NCBI GenBank assembly: GCA_051881775.1
Contig: JBJEQN010000044.1
Location: 1 to 16,907, forward strand
Reading direction: 5' to 3'
DNA length: 16,907 nucleotides
DNA from: UMGS363 sp051881775
GTDB taxonomy: Bacteria > Bacillota > Clostridia > Oscillospirales > Ruminococcaceae
The notes under the pieces are model-generated. The model was given only the letters and a program-made list of their open reading frames with translations. It was not told where the DNA came from and did not search any database. Shown piece by piece: positions 6,088 to 13,400 of this stretch; the first letter of the stretch is position 1; every line of letters begins with the position of its first letter. Both the position numbers and the translations under genes were made by a program.

Positions 6088-7908
6088 ATGAAAAGGACAG
6101 CATTATTGATATTGGCGGCGGTTATTCTTTGCTCCTGCGCCAAAAACGGGGATAACGGGGAAACGGCTCCGTCTGCTTCGGAAACTTCGGAAATTTCTTC
6201 TGCGGAGACATCTTCCGTTACAACGTCAGAGGAGCAGACTGCCGCTTCGGTCACGGAGGAGAAGCCTGCCGAACCTGAAAAGCAGACTGAGGAAAGGGAC
6301 GTGATCACCTTCGGCAGCGGCAGCCAAACGGCGAGCATTTCACCCGAGCTTTACAGCGAAAAAACCGCCGATCATATCAGCAGGTTTGCAAGGAACACAA
6401 AATTTACCGAAACGCTGGAAAAAGCGGAGGGAGCGCAGATAATCGACCTTGACCTTGACGGCACTCCCGAAATGATATTTAAAATTGCAGGCACGGACAG
6501 CTGCAATATTTTCTCCCTTAACGAACGCGGCAAGGGTAAATGGGTCAGCCCTGACAGCGGAAAATACAGCTTTGACGGCGGCTTTCTTACGCCCTACAGG
6601 TGCGGAGAGGAGACGTTGTTCCTTACCGAATATTTTTCCGGCACAAGCGCTTCGGGCAGAGGCGGCATCTTACGGGTCAGCTTTGACGGCGAAAAGGTTT
6701 CGTCCGAAATTATCGAAAGCTATAAATTCGGCAGGAACTCCGCTCTTGAATACGGCTTTGAATATGAACACGGCGAGCTTGTTTCTTCCCTTGAACCCGG
6801 GTGGGTAAATTCCGCAGAAGACTGTAAAATAATCGGCGGAAATGACCTTGATTCAAATTTGAGAAGGCTTTGCTATTTGCTTGACGATTATTTTGACAGG
6901 GAGGAAAAGCTGGCGTTCTTTAACGAGGATATACCCTACAGAGTGGAATACCTGCCCGTAAAGGAATACAGCTACGGCTACGAAACAAATGTAAACAGCT
7001 ATGAATACGACCTTGCAGGAAATATTATCTCGGCGGATATTTCTTTTTGGATATATGGTGAGGAGTATCCTTCCGAGGGAAAATACGTTTACGACTACAA
7101 CCCCGACGGCACTTATGATTCCGTAACGTACTACGGCGAAAGCGGAGGCTCTTTATCGGCAGCTTCCTTGTCGTGTCTTTCAAAAGGAAACGTTCTTGAA
7201 GAATATGACGAACAGGGGCGGCTTATCAGGGAGACCTATTATTACAGAGGCTCCGCCGATGAAATATTAAGAACGGTGGACTACTCCTACGGCGCAGACG
7301 GGCAGCTTGAAAAGTCGGTAACCCAATGGAACTATCATAATTGTGTATATACCTATTATTATGAAAACGGCAGGATAAGCAGGTCATACGTTTCCCGTGA
7401 CGGCGGTGAGGAACGCTTACTTGATGAATACAGCTATGACGGCACCAAAACCGTTGTTACAACGTACAACAGCCTTGGACACCCTGCCCTTGTCACCACA
7501 TACGACTATGACAGCCGAGGAAACCTTATTTACGAGGATCACGACGTTACCGATTTTTACCGGGAAGAGCCTGATGAAAGCGACAGGACCATTGTTTATA
7601 CATACCGTTACAAATATGACGATGAAAACCGCCTTACAGAAGAAATTTACGATTACGGACTTACGGTTACCACCGAATATTTTTACAACGAATATGGCGA
7701 CCTGAGCAAGACCGTAGAGACCGTTGAGGGCGACTATGACGATGAGATGAACGGCATTTGCAGGGGCGTTTACACCACCCTGTACGAATACGACCGCGGC
7801 ATAACGGGCGAAAAGCTCTGCATGAGGGAATATTATGACGGCAAATTATCCCACATGACGGAATATGCGCCGATCAGGATACTTGAAACGAAAGTGAATT
7901 GTAATTAA
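6088..7908 (+). CDS. Secreted lipoprotein with YD/RHS-like repeats
   Basis: A 606-aa predicted lipoprotein. MKRTALLILAAVILCSC is a short signal peptide ending in a lipobox-like LCSC, with Cys17 as the lipidated residue. Residues 18 to about 75 are a Ser/Thr/Glu-rich linker. A globular part follows, with DLDLDGTPEMIF resembling the Asp-rich calcium loop of VCBS/FG-GAP-like repeats. From about residue 300 to the end there are recurring tyrosine-rich units of the YD/RHS type: YEYDLAGNII, YDYNPDGTYD, EYDEQGRLIRET, YSYGADGQLEKS, YDYDSRGNLIYE, YKYDDENRLTEE. There is no RHS core or C-terminal toxin. It should sit on the outer face of the membrane; a carbohydrate or surface-binding role is only a guess. 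The start is 6088, after GGGGG at 6076-6080; an in-frame ATG at 6064 would spoil the signal peptide. The stop codon abuts a repeat element. Confidence 0.8.
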   Translation: MKRTALLILAAVILCSCAKNGDNGETAPSASETSEISSAETSSVTTSEEQTAASVTEEKPAEPEKQTEERDVITFGSGSQTASISPELYSEKTADHISRFARNTKFTETLEKAEGAQIIDLDLDGTPEMIFKIAGTDSCNIFSLNERGKGKWVSPDSGKYSFDGGFLTPYRCGEETLFLTEYFSGTSASGRGGILRVSFDGEKVSSEIIESYKFGRNSALEYGFEYEHGELVSSLEPGWVNSAEDCKIIGGNDLDSNLRRLCYLLDDYFDREEKLAFFNEDIPYRVEYLPVKEYSYGYETNVNSYEYDLAGNIISADISFWIYGEEYPSEGKYVYDYNPDGTYDSVTYYGESGGSLSAASLSCLSKGNVLEEYDEQGRLIRETYYYRGSADEILRTVDYSYGADGQLEKSVTQWNYHNCVYTYYYENGRISRSYVSRDGGEERLLDEYSYDGTKTVVTTYNSLGHPALVTTYDYDSRGNLIYEDHDVTDFYREEPDESDRTIVYTYRYKYDDENRLTEEIYDYGLTVTTEYFYNEYGDLSKTVETVEGDYDDEMNGICRGVYTTLYEYDRGITGEKLCMREYYDGKLSHMTEYAPIRILETKVNCN

Positions 7909-8247
7909 TTCGGAATTCGGAATTAGGAATTCGGAATTATTTTTTCCTTTAGCGAAGCGTCTATAATTCCGAATCCCTAATTAATATTCGGAATCCGGAA
8001 TTATTTTTAGACGAAATTGTTTGCGTGAGGCATTAATTTATGTAGGGGACGGGTCTCCCGTCCCGATTCAACCGAATTTGCGGCGAACGGGACGGGAAAC
8101 CCGTCCCCTACATAATTTTTCCATTTAGCGAAGCGCCTATAATTCCGCATTCCGAATTTCGAATTCCGAATTTAAAACAATTCCACTTTCAACTTTCCAC
8201 ATTCCAAATTGAAAAAACTTCACTCTCCACTCTTAACACTTCAAACT
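7909..8247. repeat. Composite dispersed repeat element
   Basis: This element begins immediately after the lipoprotein stop codon with tandem CGGAATT units. It contains AGCGAAGCG-YCTATAATTCCG twice (7951-7970 and 8127-8147), the GTAGGGG palindrome (8039-8114), a second CCGAATT tract, CCACTTTCAACTTTCCACATT (about 8184-8204), and a degenerate copy of the 5482-5523 end (CACTCTCCACTC to TTCAAACT, ending at 8247). No ORF is present. The promoter of the rpiB operon starts 24 nt after it. Confidence 0.75.
8039..8114. repeat. GTAGGGG palindromic repeat with 27-bp arms
   Basis: TATGTAGGGGACGGGT-C-TCCCGTCCCG (8039-8065) is the reverse complement of 8088-8114 at 26 of 27 positions. The 22-nt loop includes CCGAATTTG. 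The core around the loop is homologous to 16790-16817, where CCCGATT, ACCGAATTTG and CGGG occur in the same order. As RNA it would form a very stable hairpin; there is no following U-run. Confidence 0.85.
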
Positions 8248-8270
8248 ATTAAAAATGTTTTTTAAAGCAC

Positions 8271-8299
8271 TTGATTTGCAGGGGAAAATATGCTACAAT
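8271..8299 (+). promoter_or_regulatory. Promoter of the rpiB-upp-glmS-GT2-ppa operon
   Basis: TTGATT (8271-8276) and TACAAT (8294-8299) are separated by 17 nt. Transcription would start near 8306, giving a leader of about 53 nt. This is the only good sigma-A match in the gap after the repeat element. Confidence 0.75.
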
Positions 8300-8314
8300 A
8301 TTTATATATTTTCC

Positions 8315-8349
8315 GAAAGGAGTTGCCGTAGGTACATAAATACGGCGGA
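8315..8349 (+). promoter_or_regulatory. Distant Shine-Dalgarno plus hairpin before rpiB
   Basis: A strong GAAAGGAG lies at 8315-8322, 36 nt upstream of the rpiB ATG at 8359, too far for normal use. GCCGTA (8325-8330) and TACGGC (8341-8346) can form a 6-bp stem with a 10-nt loop between them, which would shorten the distance. A weaker GGCGGA (8344-8349) has normal spacing of about 9 nt. There is an in-frame TAG at 8329-8331 and no other ATG, GTG or TTG after it, so the start cannot be moved upstream. Confidence 0.5.
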
Positions 8350-8358
8350 ATTGAAATT

Positions 8359-8802
8359 ATGAGCGAAAAAATTGCTATCGGAAGCGACCACGCAGGCTAC
8401 GGTCTTAAGTGCGAAGTTGTAAAGTGGCTCCGTGAAAACAATGTGGAATTTATTGAAATGGGCTGTATGGACGGTTCAAGCTGCGATTATCCCCTTGTTG
8501 CAAAGGAAGTATGCGAAAAAGTTACCGACGGTACCGTTAACAAGGCTATCCTTATCTGCGGTACGGGAATCGGCATTTCTATGGCTGCAAACAAGATAAA
8601 GGGCATAAGAGCTGCTCTTTGCACCGACGCTTACACCGCAAAATATACCCGTCTCCACAACGACGCCAACGTTCTCTGCATGGGCGGCAGAGTTACCGGT
8701 GCAGGTGTTGCCTGCGAAATGGTTGAAATTTTCCTTAACACGGAATTTGAGGGCGGACGTCACCAGCGCCGTGTTGACCTTATTACAGACCTTGAAAAAT
8801 AA
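8359..8802 (+). CDS. rpiB: Ribose-5-phosphate isomerase B
   Basis: RpiB interconverts ribose 5-phosphate and ribulose 5-phosphate in the non-oxidative pentose phosphate pathway, supplying ribose for PRPP and nucleotides. The 147-aa length is normal for the LacAB/RpiB family. IAIGSDHAG holds Asp10 and His11. LICGTGIGISMAANK holds the catalytic Cys67 and the phosphate-binding GTGIG loop. TDAYTAKYTRLHNDANVLCMGGR is the conserved second half, with His100. The sequence is closer to RpiB than to galactose-6-phosphate isomerase LacA/LacB, but those share the fold, as do allose and related sugar phosphate isomerases. It is the first gene of the operon; upp begins 18 nt after its stop. The Shine-Dalgarno arrangement is unusual (see 8315-8349). 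Confidence 0.93.
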   Translation: MSEKIAIGSDHAGYGLKCEVVKWLRENNVEFIEMGCMDGSSCDYPLVAKEVCEKVTDGTVNKAILICGTGIGISMAANKIKGIRAALCTDAYTAKYTRLHNDANVLCMGGRVTGAGVACEMVEIFLNTEFEGGRHQRRVDLITDLEK

Positions 8803-8820
8803 TCTTTGGAGGAATATACT

Positions 8821-9450
8821 ATGCAGAATGTCAAGATAATCGACCACCCCCTTGTTCAGCACAAAATTTCCCTTATGAGAGATATAAACACAGGCACAAA
8901 GGAGTTCAGGGAGCTTGCTTCCGAGACTGCAATGCTTATGTGCTACGAAGCTACAAGAGATCTTCCCCTTAAAACAGTTGAGATACAGACCCCTGTGGCT
9001 GTTGCAAAGTCAAGGATAATTTCCGGCAAAAAGCTGGCTTTCGTTCCCGTTCTCAGAGCAGGTCTTGCAATGACTGACGGTATCGTACAGCTTCTCCCTG
9101 CCGCAAAGGTGGGACACATCGGCATTTTCCGTGACCCCGAAACCACCAACGCAGTTGAATATTACTGCAAGCTGCCTTCGGATGTTTCCGAGCGTGACGT
9201 TATTATTACGGATATTATGCTTGCAACAGGCGTTACTTCCGTAAAAACCATCGATATTCTCAAAAAAGCAGGCGTTAAGAACATAAAGCTTATGTGCATC
9301 ATCGCTTCTCCCCAGGGCATTGAGGCTGTTAACAAGGCTTACCCCGATGTTGAGATATACTGCGGAGCTGTGGACGAAGGTCTTAACGACCAGAACTACA
9401 TCGTTCCCGGTCTTGGCGATGCAGGCGACAGAATTTTCGGTACAAAATAA
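8821..9450 (+). CDS. upp: Uracil phosphoribosyltransferase
   Basis: Upp makes UMP and pyrophosphate from uracil and PRPP (pyrimidine salvage, cytosolic). The 209-aa length is standard. FVPVLRAGLAMTDGI, KVGHIGIFRDPETTNAVEYY and the uracil-binding C-terminus YIVPGLGDAGDRIFGTK are all present. The PRPP loop at residues 131-140 reads DIMLATGVTS, whereas the family is nearly always DPMLATGGS; Pro to Ile and GlyGly to GlyVal are unusual, although Asp131, the ATG core and a hydroxyl residue remain. AGLAM replaces the common AGLGM. The ATG at 8821 follows GGAGG (8808-8812) by 8 nt; a TTG at 8806 is too close to the same site. It lies 18 nt after rpiB, which supplies the PRPP precursor, and shares an operon with ppa, which removes its pyrophosphate product. 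Confidence 0.92.
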   Translation: MQNVKIIDHPLVQHKISLMRDINTGTKEFRELASETAMLMCYEATRDLPLKTVEIQTPVAVAKSRIISGKKLAFVPVLRAGLAMTDGIVQLLPAAKVGHIGIFRDPETTNAVEYYCKLPSDVSERDVIITDIMLATGVTSVKTIDILKKAGVKNIKLMCIIASPQGIEAVNKAYPDVEIYCGAVDEGLNDQNYIVPGLGDAGDRIFGTK

Positions 9451-9461
9451 TTATTAATGAG

Positions 9462-9499
9462 ATTCCTGTGCGGACGGATATTTGCGCCCGTACAGGAAT
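9462..9499 (+). promoter_or_regulatory. Stem-loop between upp and glmS
   Basis: ATTCCTGTGCGG (9462-9473) pairs with CCGTACAGGAAT (9488-9499): 12 bp including one G-U pair, with a 14-nt loop. No U-run follows, so it is not a standard terminator. It may stabilise or separate the upstream and downstream parts of the transcript. The 88-nt gap is too short for a glmS ribozyme. Confidence 0.6.
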
Positions 9500-9538
9500 A
9501 AACTGTTTACAAATCAATGCGGTTAGGAGCAATGCTTT

Positions 9539-11362
9539 ATGTGCGGAATTGTGGGATATGTCGGAAAAGAAGAGTGTACGCAGATACTTGTGGATTCGCT
9601 GCGCAGGCTGGAATACAGAGGCTACGATTCGGCAGGCATTGCCGTTTTTGAGGACGATAAAATAAAGACCGTTAAGGCAAAGGGCAAGATAAACGAGGGA
9701 CTTGTCAAAAAGCTGGAGCAGACCGGAACGCTTCACGCAACCTCGGGCATAGGTCACACACGCTGGGCGACCCACGGCGAACCCTCCGACATCAACTCCC
9801 ACCCTATAGGCAACGGCAGAGTTTCTATCGTTCATAACGGTATTATCGAAAATTACCGTGAGCTTAAAGCGTTCCTTATCTCAAAGGGCTACGGCTTTGA
9901 AAGCGAAACAGACACCGAGACCGTTGCAAAGCTGCTTGACTATTACTATGACGGCGACCCTCTTGAAGCTATTGCAAGGGCAATGAACGACATTGAGGGC
10001 GCATACGCTCTTGGCATAATTTTCAGAGAGCATAAGAACAAGATATTCGCCATAAGAAAGGAAAGTCCTCTTATCGTTGGAAAGGGCGAGGGGGAGAGCT
10101 TCATTGCCTCCGACGTTACGGCTATCCTTGAATACACCCGTGATTATTACCTCCTTGAACATAACGAAATAGCCGTTCTTGACGAAAGCGGCATTAAATT
10201 CTTCGATGTAAGAGGAGAAGAGATAGAAAAAGAGATACAAACGGCTGACTGGGACGTTTCCGCCGCTCAGAAGGGCGGTTACAAGCATTTTATGCTTAAG
10301 GAAATACACGAACAGCCTGCCGCAATAAAAAATACCGTTTCTCCAAGAGTTAAAAACGGTATGCCCGACTTTTCCGAGTGCGGTCTTACGGAAGAACGGC
10401 TCAGAAGCTATGAAAATATCTATATCGTAGGCTGCGGCTCGGCTATGCACGCAGGTCTTGTGGGCAAGGCTCTTATTGAAAAGCTGGCGAGAATGCCCGT
10501 TGTGGTGGATATTGCTTCGGAGTTCCGCTACAGAGATCCTCTTATTACCGAAAAAGACCTTGTTGTGATAATTTCCCAGTCGGGAGAAACAGCCGATACC
10601 CTTGCCGCATTGAAATTAGCAAAGCAGGTCGGCTCGGACACCTTCGCTATCGTTAACGTGGTAGGCTCGTCAATTGCCCGTGAAGCGGATATGGTAATGT
10701 ACACCAACGCAGGTCCCGAAATTTCCGTCTGCTCAACAAAGGCTTACGCCGTGCAGGTGGCGTTTATGTACCTTTTTGCCTTTGAGGTAGCCTTTGCAAG
10801 AGGAAGGATAGACGAGGAACGGTGCAGACAGCTTACAAACGAGCTGCTTAACATTCCCGACACCATTCAGAAATGTATAGACAACGAAGCCGCTTACCAG
10901 TTCGTTGCTTCAAAGATAATGAACGCAGACAGCCTGCTTTATATCGGCAGAGGGCTTGACTACTCTCTCAGTATGGAAGGCTCTTTGAAGCTGAAGGAAA
11001 TTTCCTATATACACAGCGAGGCTTACGCCGCAGGTGAGCTTAAACACGGCACAATTTCCCTCGTTACGGAGGACACCCCCGTTATTGCAATCGCTACACA
11101 GAGCGCACTTTTTGAAAAGACCGCTTCAAACGTTAAGGAGGTCAAGAGCAGAGGTGCAAAGGTAGTAATGATATGCGCAGAGGAAACCGCCGCTGACGCT
11201 TCAAGCGTGGATTACAAGGTGGGTCTGCCCTCTGCAAACGAGCTGCTTATGCCGCTTGTGACGGTGGTTCCGCTGCAGATGATAGCGTACTATACGGCTG
11301 TACTGAGAGGCTGCGACGTTGATATGCCGAGAAATCTTGCAAAGTCGGTAACGGTTGAATAA
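9539..11362 (+). CDS. glmS: Glutamine-fructose-6-phosphate aminotransferase (isomerising)
   Basis: GlmS makes glucosamine 6-phosphate from fructose 6-phosphate and glutamine, the first committed step towards UDP-GlcNAc for peptidoglycan. The 607-aa length matches the family. The N-terminal glutaminase domain (about 1-230) starts MCGIVGYVG, with the nucleophile Cys2 exposed after Met removal, followed by RRLEYRGYDSAGIA, GIGHTRWATHG, VHNGIIENY and ESETDTE. Two SIS sugar-isomerase domains follow (about 285-420 and 455-600), with VGCGSAMHAG, ISQSGETADT, SEAYAAGELKHG and the conserved C-terminus PRNLAKSVTVE. AGGAG (9525-9529) is 9 nt before the ATG. It is the third gene of the operon, followed 23 nt later by a glycosyltransferase. 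No ribozyme-type leader is present, so GlcN6P feedback at the RNA level is not expected here. Confidence 0.97.
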   Translation: MCGIVGYVGKEECTQILVDSLRRLEYRGYDSAGIAVFEDDKIKTVKAKGKINEGLVKKLEQTGTLHATSGIGHTRWATHGEPSDINSHPIGNGRVSIVHNGIIENYRELKAFLISKGYGFESETDTETVAKLLDYYYDGDPLEAIARAMNDIEGAYALGIIFREHKNKIFAIRKESPLIVGKGEGESFIASDVTAILEYTRDYYLLEHNEIAVLDESGIKFFDVRGEEIEKEIQTADWDVSAAQKGGYKHFMLKEIHEQPAAIKNTVSPRVKNGMPDFSECGLTEERLRSYENIYIVGCGSAMHAGLVGKALIEKLARMPVVVDIASEFRYRDPLITEKDLVVIISQSGETADTLAALKLAKQVGSDTFAIVNVVGSSIAREADMVMYTNAGPEISVCSTKAYAVQVAFMYLFAFEVAFARGRIDEERCRQLTNELLNIPDTIQKCIDNEAAYQFVASKIMNADSLLYIGRGLDYSLSMEGSLKLKEISYIHSEAYAAGELKHGTISLVTEDTPVIAIATQSALFEKTASNVKEVKSRGAKVVMICAEETAADASSVDYKVGLPSANELLMPLVTVVPLQMIAYYTAVLRGCDVDMPRNLAKSVTVE

Positions 11363-11385
11363 TGCAGCAAAAAAGGACTGTTTAA

Positions 11386-12351
11386 ATGGATAAAAAACTG
11401 ATTTCCGTAGTTGTTCCCTGTTATAACGAAGAAGAGGTGCTCCCTCTTTTTTACGATGAAATAGTAAGGGTCAGCGGCGGTATGACAAGTGAACACCCGG
11501 AGCTTGGATTTGAATTTCTTTTTGTCAACGACGGCTCAAAGGACGGAACGCTGAAAACTCTGCGGCAGCTTTCGGAGCGTGACGAAAGAGTGCGCTACGT
11601 TTCCTTTTCACGGAATTTCGGCAAGGAGGCGGCGCTTTTTGCAGGACTTGAAAACGCACAGGGGGACTATGTTGTGACCCTTGACGCAGACCTGCAGCAC
11701 CCACCGAAGCTCATTCCGCAGATGTATGAATATGTTAAGTCGGGGGAGTACGACTGCGCCGCAACAAGGCGTATATCACGAAAGGGCGAGCCTGCGCTGC
11801 TTTCCTTTTTCTCCCGTATGTTCTATAAGATAATAAACAAAATTTCCCAAACGCAGATAATCGACGGCGCACAGGATTTCCGCTTTATGACAAGGCAAAT
11901 GGTGGACGCTATCCTTGCAATGCCGGAGTGCAACCGCTTTTCAAAGGGAATTTTCAGCTGGGTAGGCTTTGAGACAAAGTATATCGAGGTGGAAAATACC
12001 GAACGTGCCGCAGGAAAGACCACCTGGTCCTTCTGGAAGCTGTTTAAGTATTCCCTTGAGGGCATAATGGCGTTTTCAACGGCTCCAATGGCACTTTCGC
12101 TGCTGCTTGGCATACTGCTGCTTGCGGCTGCGTTGGTGCTGCTTATCGTAACTGTCGTAAAGGCGTGTACGGATACCGTGGGAACGCTGCTTGCGGTCTC
12201 GCTGCTGATAACCTTTGTGGGCGGCTTGCAGCTGTTCTGCGGCGGCATTACGGGAATGTACCTTTCAAAAATTTACCTTGAAATAAAGAACCGACCCAAG
12301 TACCTTGTAAGGGAAACGGAAAAAATATATAAAAAAACCAAGGGGGACTAA
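11386..12351 (+). CDS. Family 2 glycosyltransferase of the GtrB/DPM1 type
   Basis: A 321-aa membrane-anchored GT-A glycosyltransferase. Residues 1-230 are the catalytic domain: VVVPCYNEEE at the N-terminus, FVNDGSKDGT, SRNFGKEAAL, TLDADLQHPP with the metal/nucleotide-binding D100-A-D102, and ERAAGKTTWSFWKLFKYSLEG near the membrane. Two transmembrane helices follow at about 232-258 and 266-290, then a basic cytoplasmic tail. This is the layout of GtrB/YkcC-like enzymes that transfer a sugar from a nucleotide sugar to polyprenyl phosphate for later use outside the membrane. The exact sugar cannot be read from the sequence. AAAGGA (11372-11377) is 8 nt before the ATG. It lies 23 nt after glmS and 3 nt before ppa, so it is part of the same operon. 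There is no flippase gene nearby. Confidence 0.9.
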   Translation: MDKKLISVVVPCYNEEEVLPLFYDEIVRVSGGMTSEHPELGFEFLFVNDGSKDGTLKTLRQLSERDERVRYVSFSRNFGKEAALFAGLENAQGDYVVTLDADLQHPPKLIPQMYEYVKSGEYDCAATRRISRKGEPALLSFFSRMFYKIINKISQTQIIDGAQDFRFMTRQMVDAILAMPECNRFSKGIFSWVGFETKYIEVENTERAAGKTTWSFWKLFKYSLEGIMAFSTAPMALSLLLGILLLAAALVLLIVTVVKACTDTVGTLLAVSLLITFVGGLQLFCGGITGMYLSKIYLEIKNRPKYLVRETEKIYKKTKGD

Positions 12352-12354
12352 AAA

Positions 12355-12900
12355 ATGAACATCTGGCATGATATTTCACCTAACCGCATAACAAAGGACA
12401 ACTTTTTCGCTGTTATCGAGATCGAAAAGGGCAGCAAAATGAAGTATGAGCTTGACAAGAAAACGGGCTTCCTTATGCTTGACCGTGTGCTTTATACCTC
12501 TACACACTACCCTGCAAACTACGGCTTTATCCCGAGAACACACGCCGAGGACGGCGACCCGCTGGACGTACTGGTGCTTTGCTCCGAATCGATCGAACCG
12601 CTGGCACTGGTGAAGTGCTATCCTATCGGCGTTATCTCAATGCTTGACAACGGCGCAAGGGACGATAAAATAATCGCTATCCCCTTTAACGACCCCACAT
12701 ACAATTCCTACAAGGACGTTGCCGAGCTGCCGAAGCACGTTTTTGAGGAAATGTCCCACTTCTTTACGGTGTATAAGTCACTTGAAGGCAAGGAAACTGT
12801 AATCGACGAGGTAAAGGGCAGGGAAGAAGCCATTGCTATCGTTGAGCGCTGCATCGACAGATACATAGAGAATTTCTGTAAGGGAAAAATTACGGAATAA
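12355..12900 (+). CDS. ppa: Inorganic pyrophosphatase (family I)
   Basis: A 181-aa soluble family I pyrophosphatase, which hydrolyses PPi to two phosphates and pulls biosynthetic reactions forward. The active site is intact: EIEKGSKMKYELD (E24, K30, E32), R44, YPANYGFIP (52-60), DGDPLDVLVL (D66, D68, D71), a second acidic cluster ARDDKIIAIP (D103, D104, K106 region), and YKSLEG (Y140, K141). Length agrees with bacterial enzymes of about 175 aa. Many Clostridia use family II enzymes or membrane pyrophosphatases, so a family I enzyme in this operon is informative. The start is 3 nt after the glycosyltransferase stop, with AAGGGGGA as ribosome site inside the end of that gene. It is the last gene of the operon; a hairpin array follows. 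Confidence 0.95.
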   Translation: MNIWHDISPNRITKDNFFAVIEIEKGSKMKYELDKKTGFLMLDRVLYTSTHYPANYGFIPRTHAEDGDPLDVLVLCSESIEPLALVKCYPIGVISMLDNGARDDKIIAIPFNDPTYNSYKDVAELPKHVFEEMSHFFTVYKSLEGKETVIDEVKGREEAIAIVERCIDRYIENFCKGKITE

Positions 12901-13316
12901 GAGGCTGACCCGACAGCGAAGCGATAACGGGATTCCAAAGGGACGAGTCCCTTTGGCGCAGGTTCTTAGGGGTGCGGAACCCCTAAGTCGCTCCCGCAGG
13001 AGCGAAATCCCCTAAAGTAAGGCATACAGCAAAGTAACAGCAAAAGCAAAAAAAGTAATAAACCCAAAGGCGCAATTCATATAAAAAATCGGAAACGAGT
13101 AAAGTGGCGTATGACACAAAACTTGTAAAACCGACTATGTGAATTGCGCCATTTCTAACCCGTATAAACAAAGTACCCCTCGGATAAAATGTGCGGAGCG
13201 GAGCGACGTGCATTTTATCCGACAAAGCAAACCCAAAAGTTGTTGCCACGACAATGCGGTTAAATCCAAACAAATCCGTGACCCAAAAACTGGCGCACAC
13301 TGTGCGCCCCTACAGA
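12901..13316. repeat. Non-coding array of palindromes after ppa
   Basis: This stretch holds successive inverted repeats: CCAAAGGGAC-GA-GTCCCTTTGG (12935-12956, perfect 10-bp arms); CTTAGGGGT-GCGGA-ACCCCTAAG (12965-12987); TCGCTCC-CGCA-GGAGCGA (12988-13005), directly adjoining; GGCGCAATTCA (13069-13079) with TGAATTGCGCC (13140-13150); CGGATAAAATGTGC (13181-13194) with 13208-13221; and GGCGCACA-C-TGTGCGCC followed by CCTACAG (up to 13315). The last is shared with 16818-16841. None is followed by a U-run. An open minus-strand frame of about 105 codons runs through it but has no ribosome site and is made of the palindromes, so I do not call a gene. Confidence 0.8.
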
Positions 13317-13364
13317 AAGCCCTACAGAAATAATGTGCCGGATCAATGCTTCAAAACAAAAATA

Positions 13365-13399
13365 AAAAACCTCGCAAACGCAATGTTTACGAGGTTTTT
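13365..13399 (-). terminator. Intrinsic terminator of tRNA-Ser
   Basis: On the minus strand AAAAACCTCGTAAAC pairs with GTTTGCGAGGTTTTT (15 bp with one G-U pair, 5-nt loop), followed by TTATTTTTG. It begins one base after the encoded CCA of the tRNA. Confidence 0.9.
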
Positions 13400-13400
13400 G

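Noticed and set aside
9451..9538. glmS ribozyme
   Set aside because: The gap is only 88 nt, and no ribozyme core could be recognised.
12983..13300. 105-codon minus-strand frame after ppa
   Set aside because: It is built from the palindromic repeats, has no Shine-Dalgarno sequence and resembles no family; likely a spurious frame in repeat DNA.
12901..13316. CRISPR array
   Set aside because: The palindromes differ from each other and are not separated by regular spacers; no cas gene is present.
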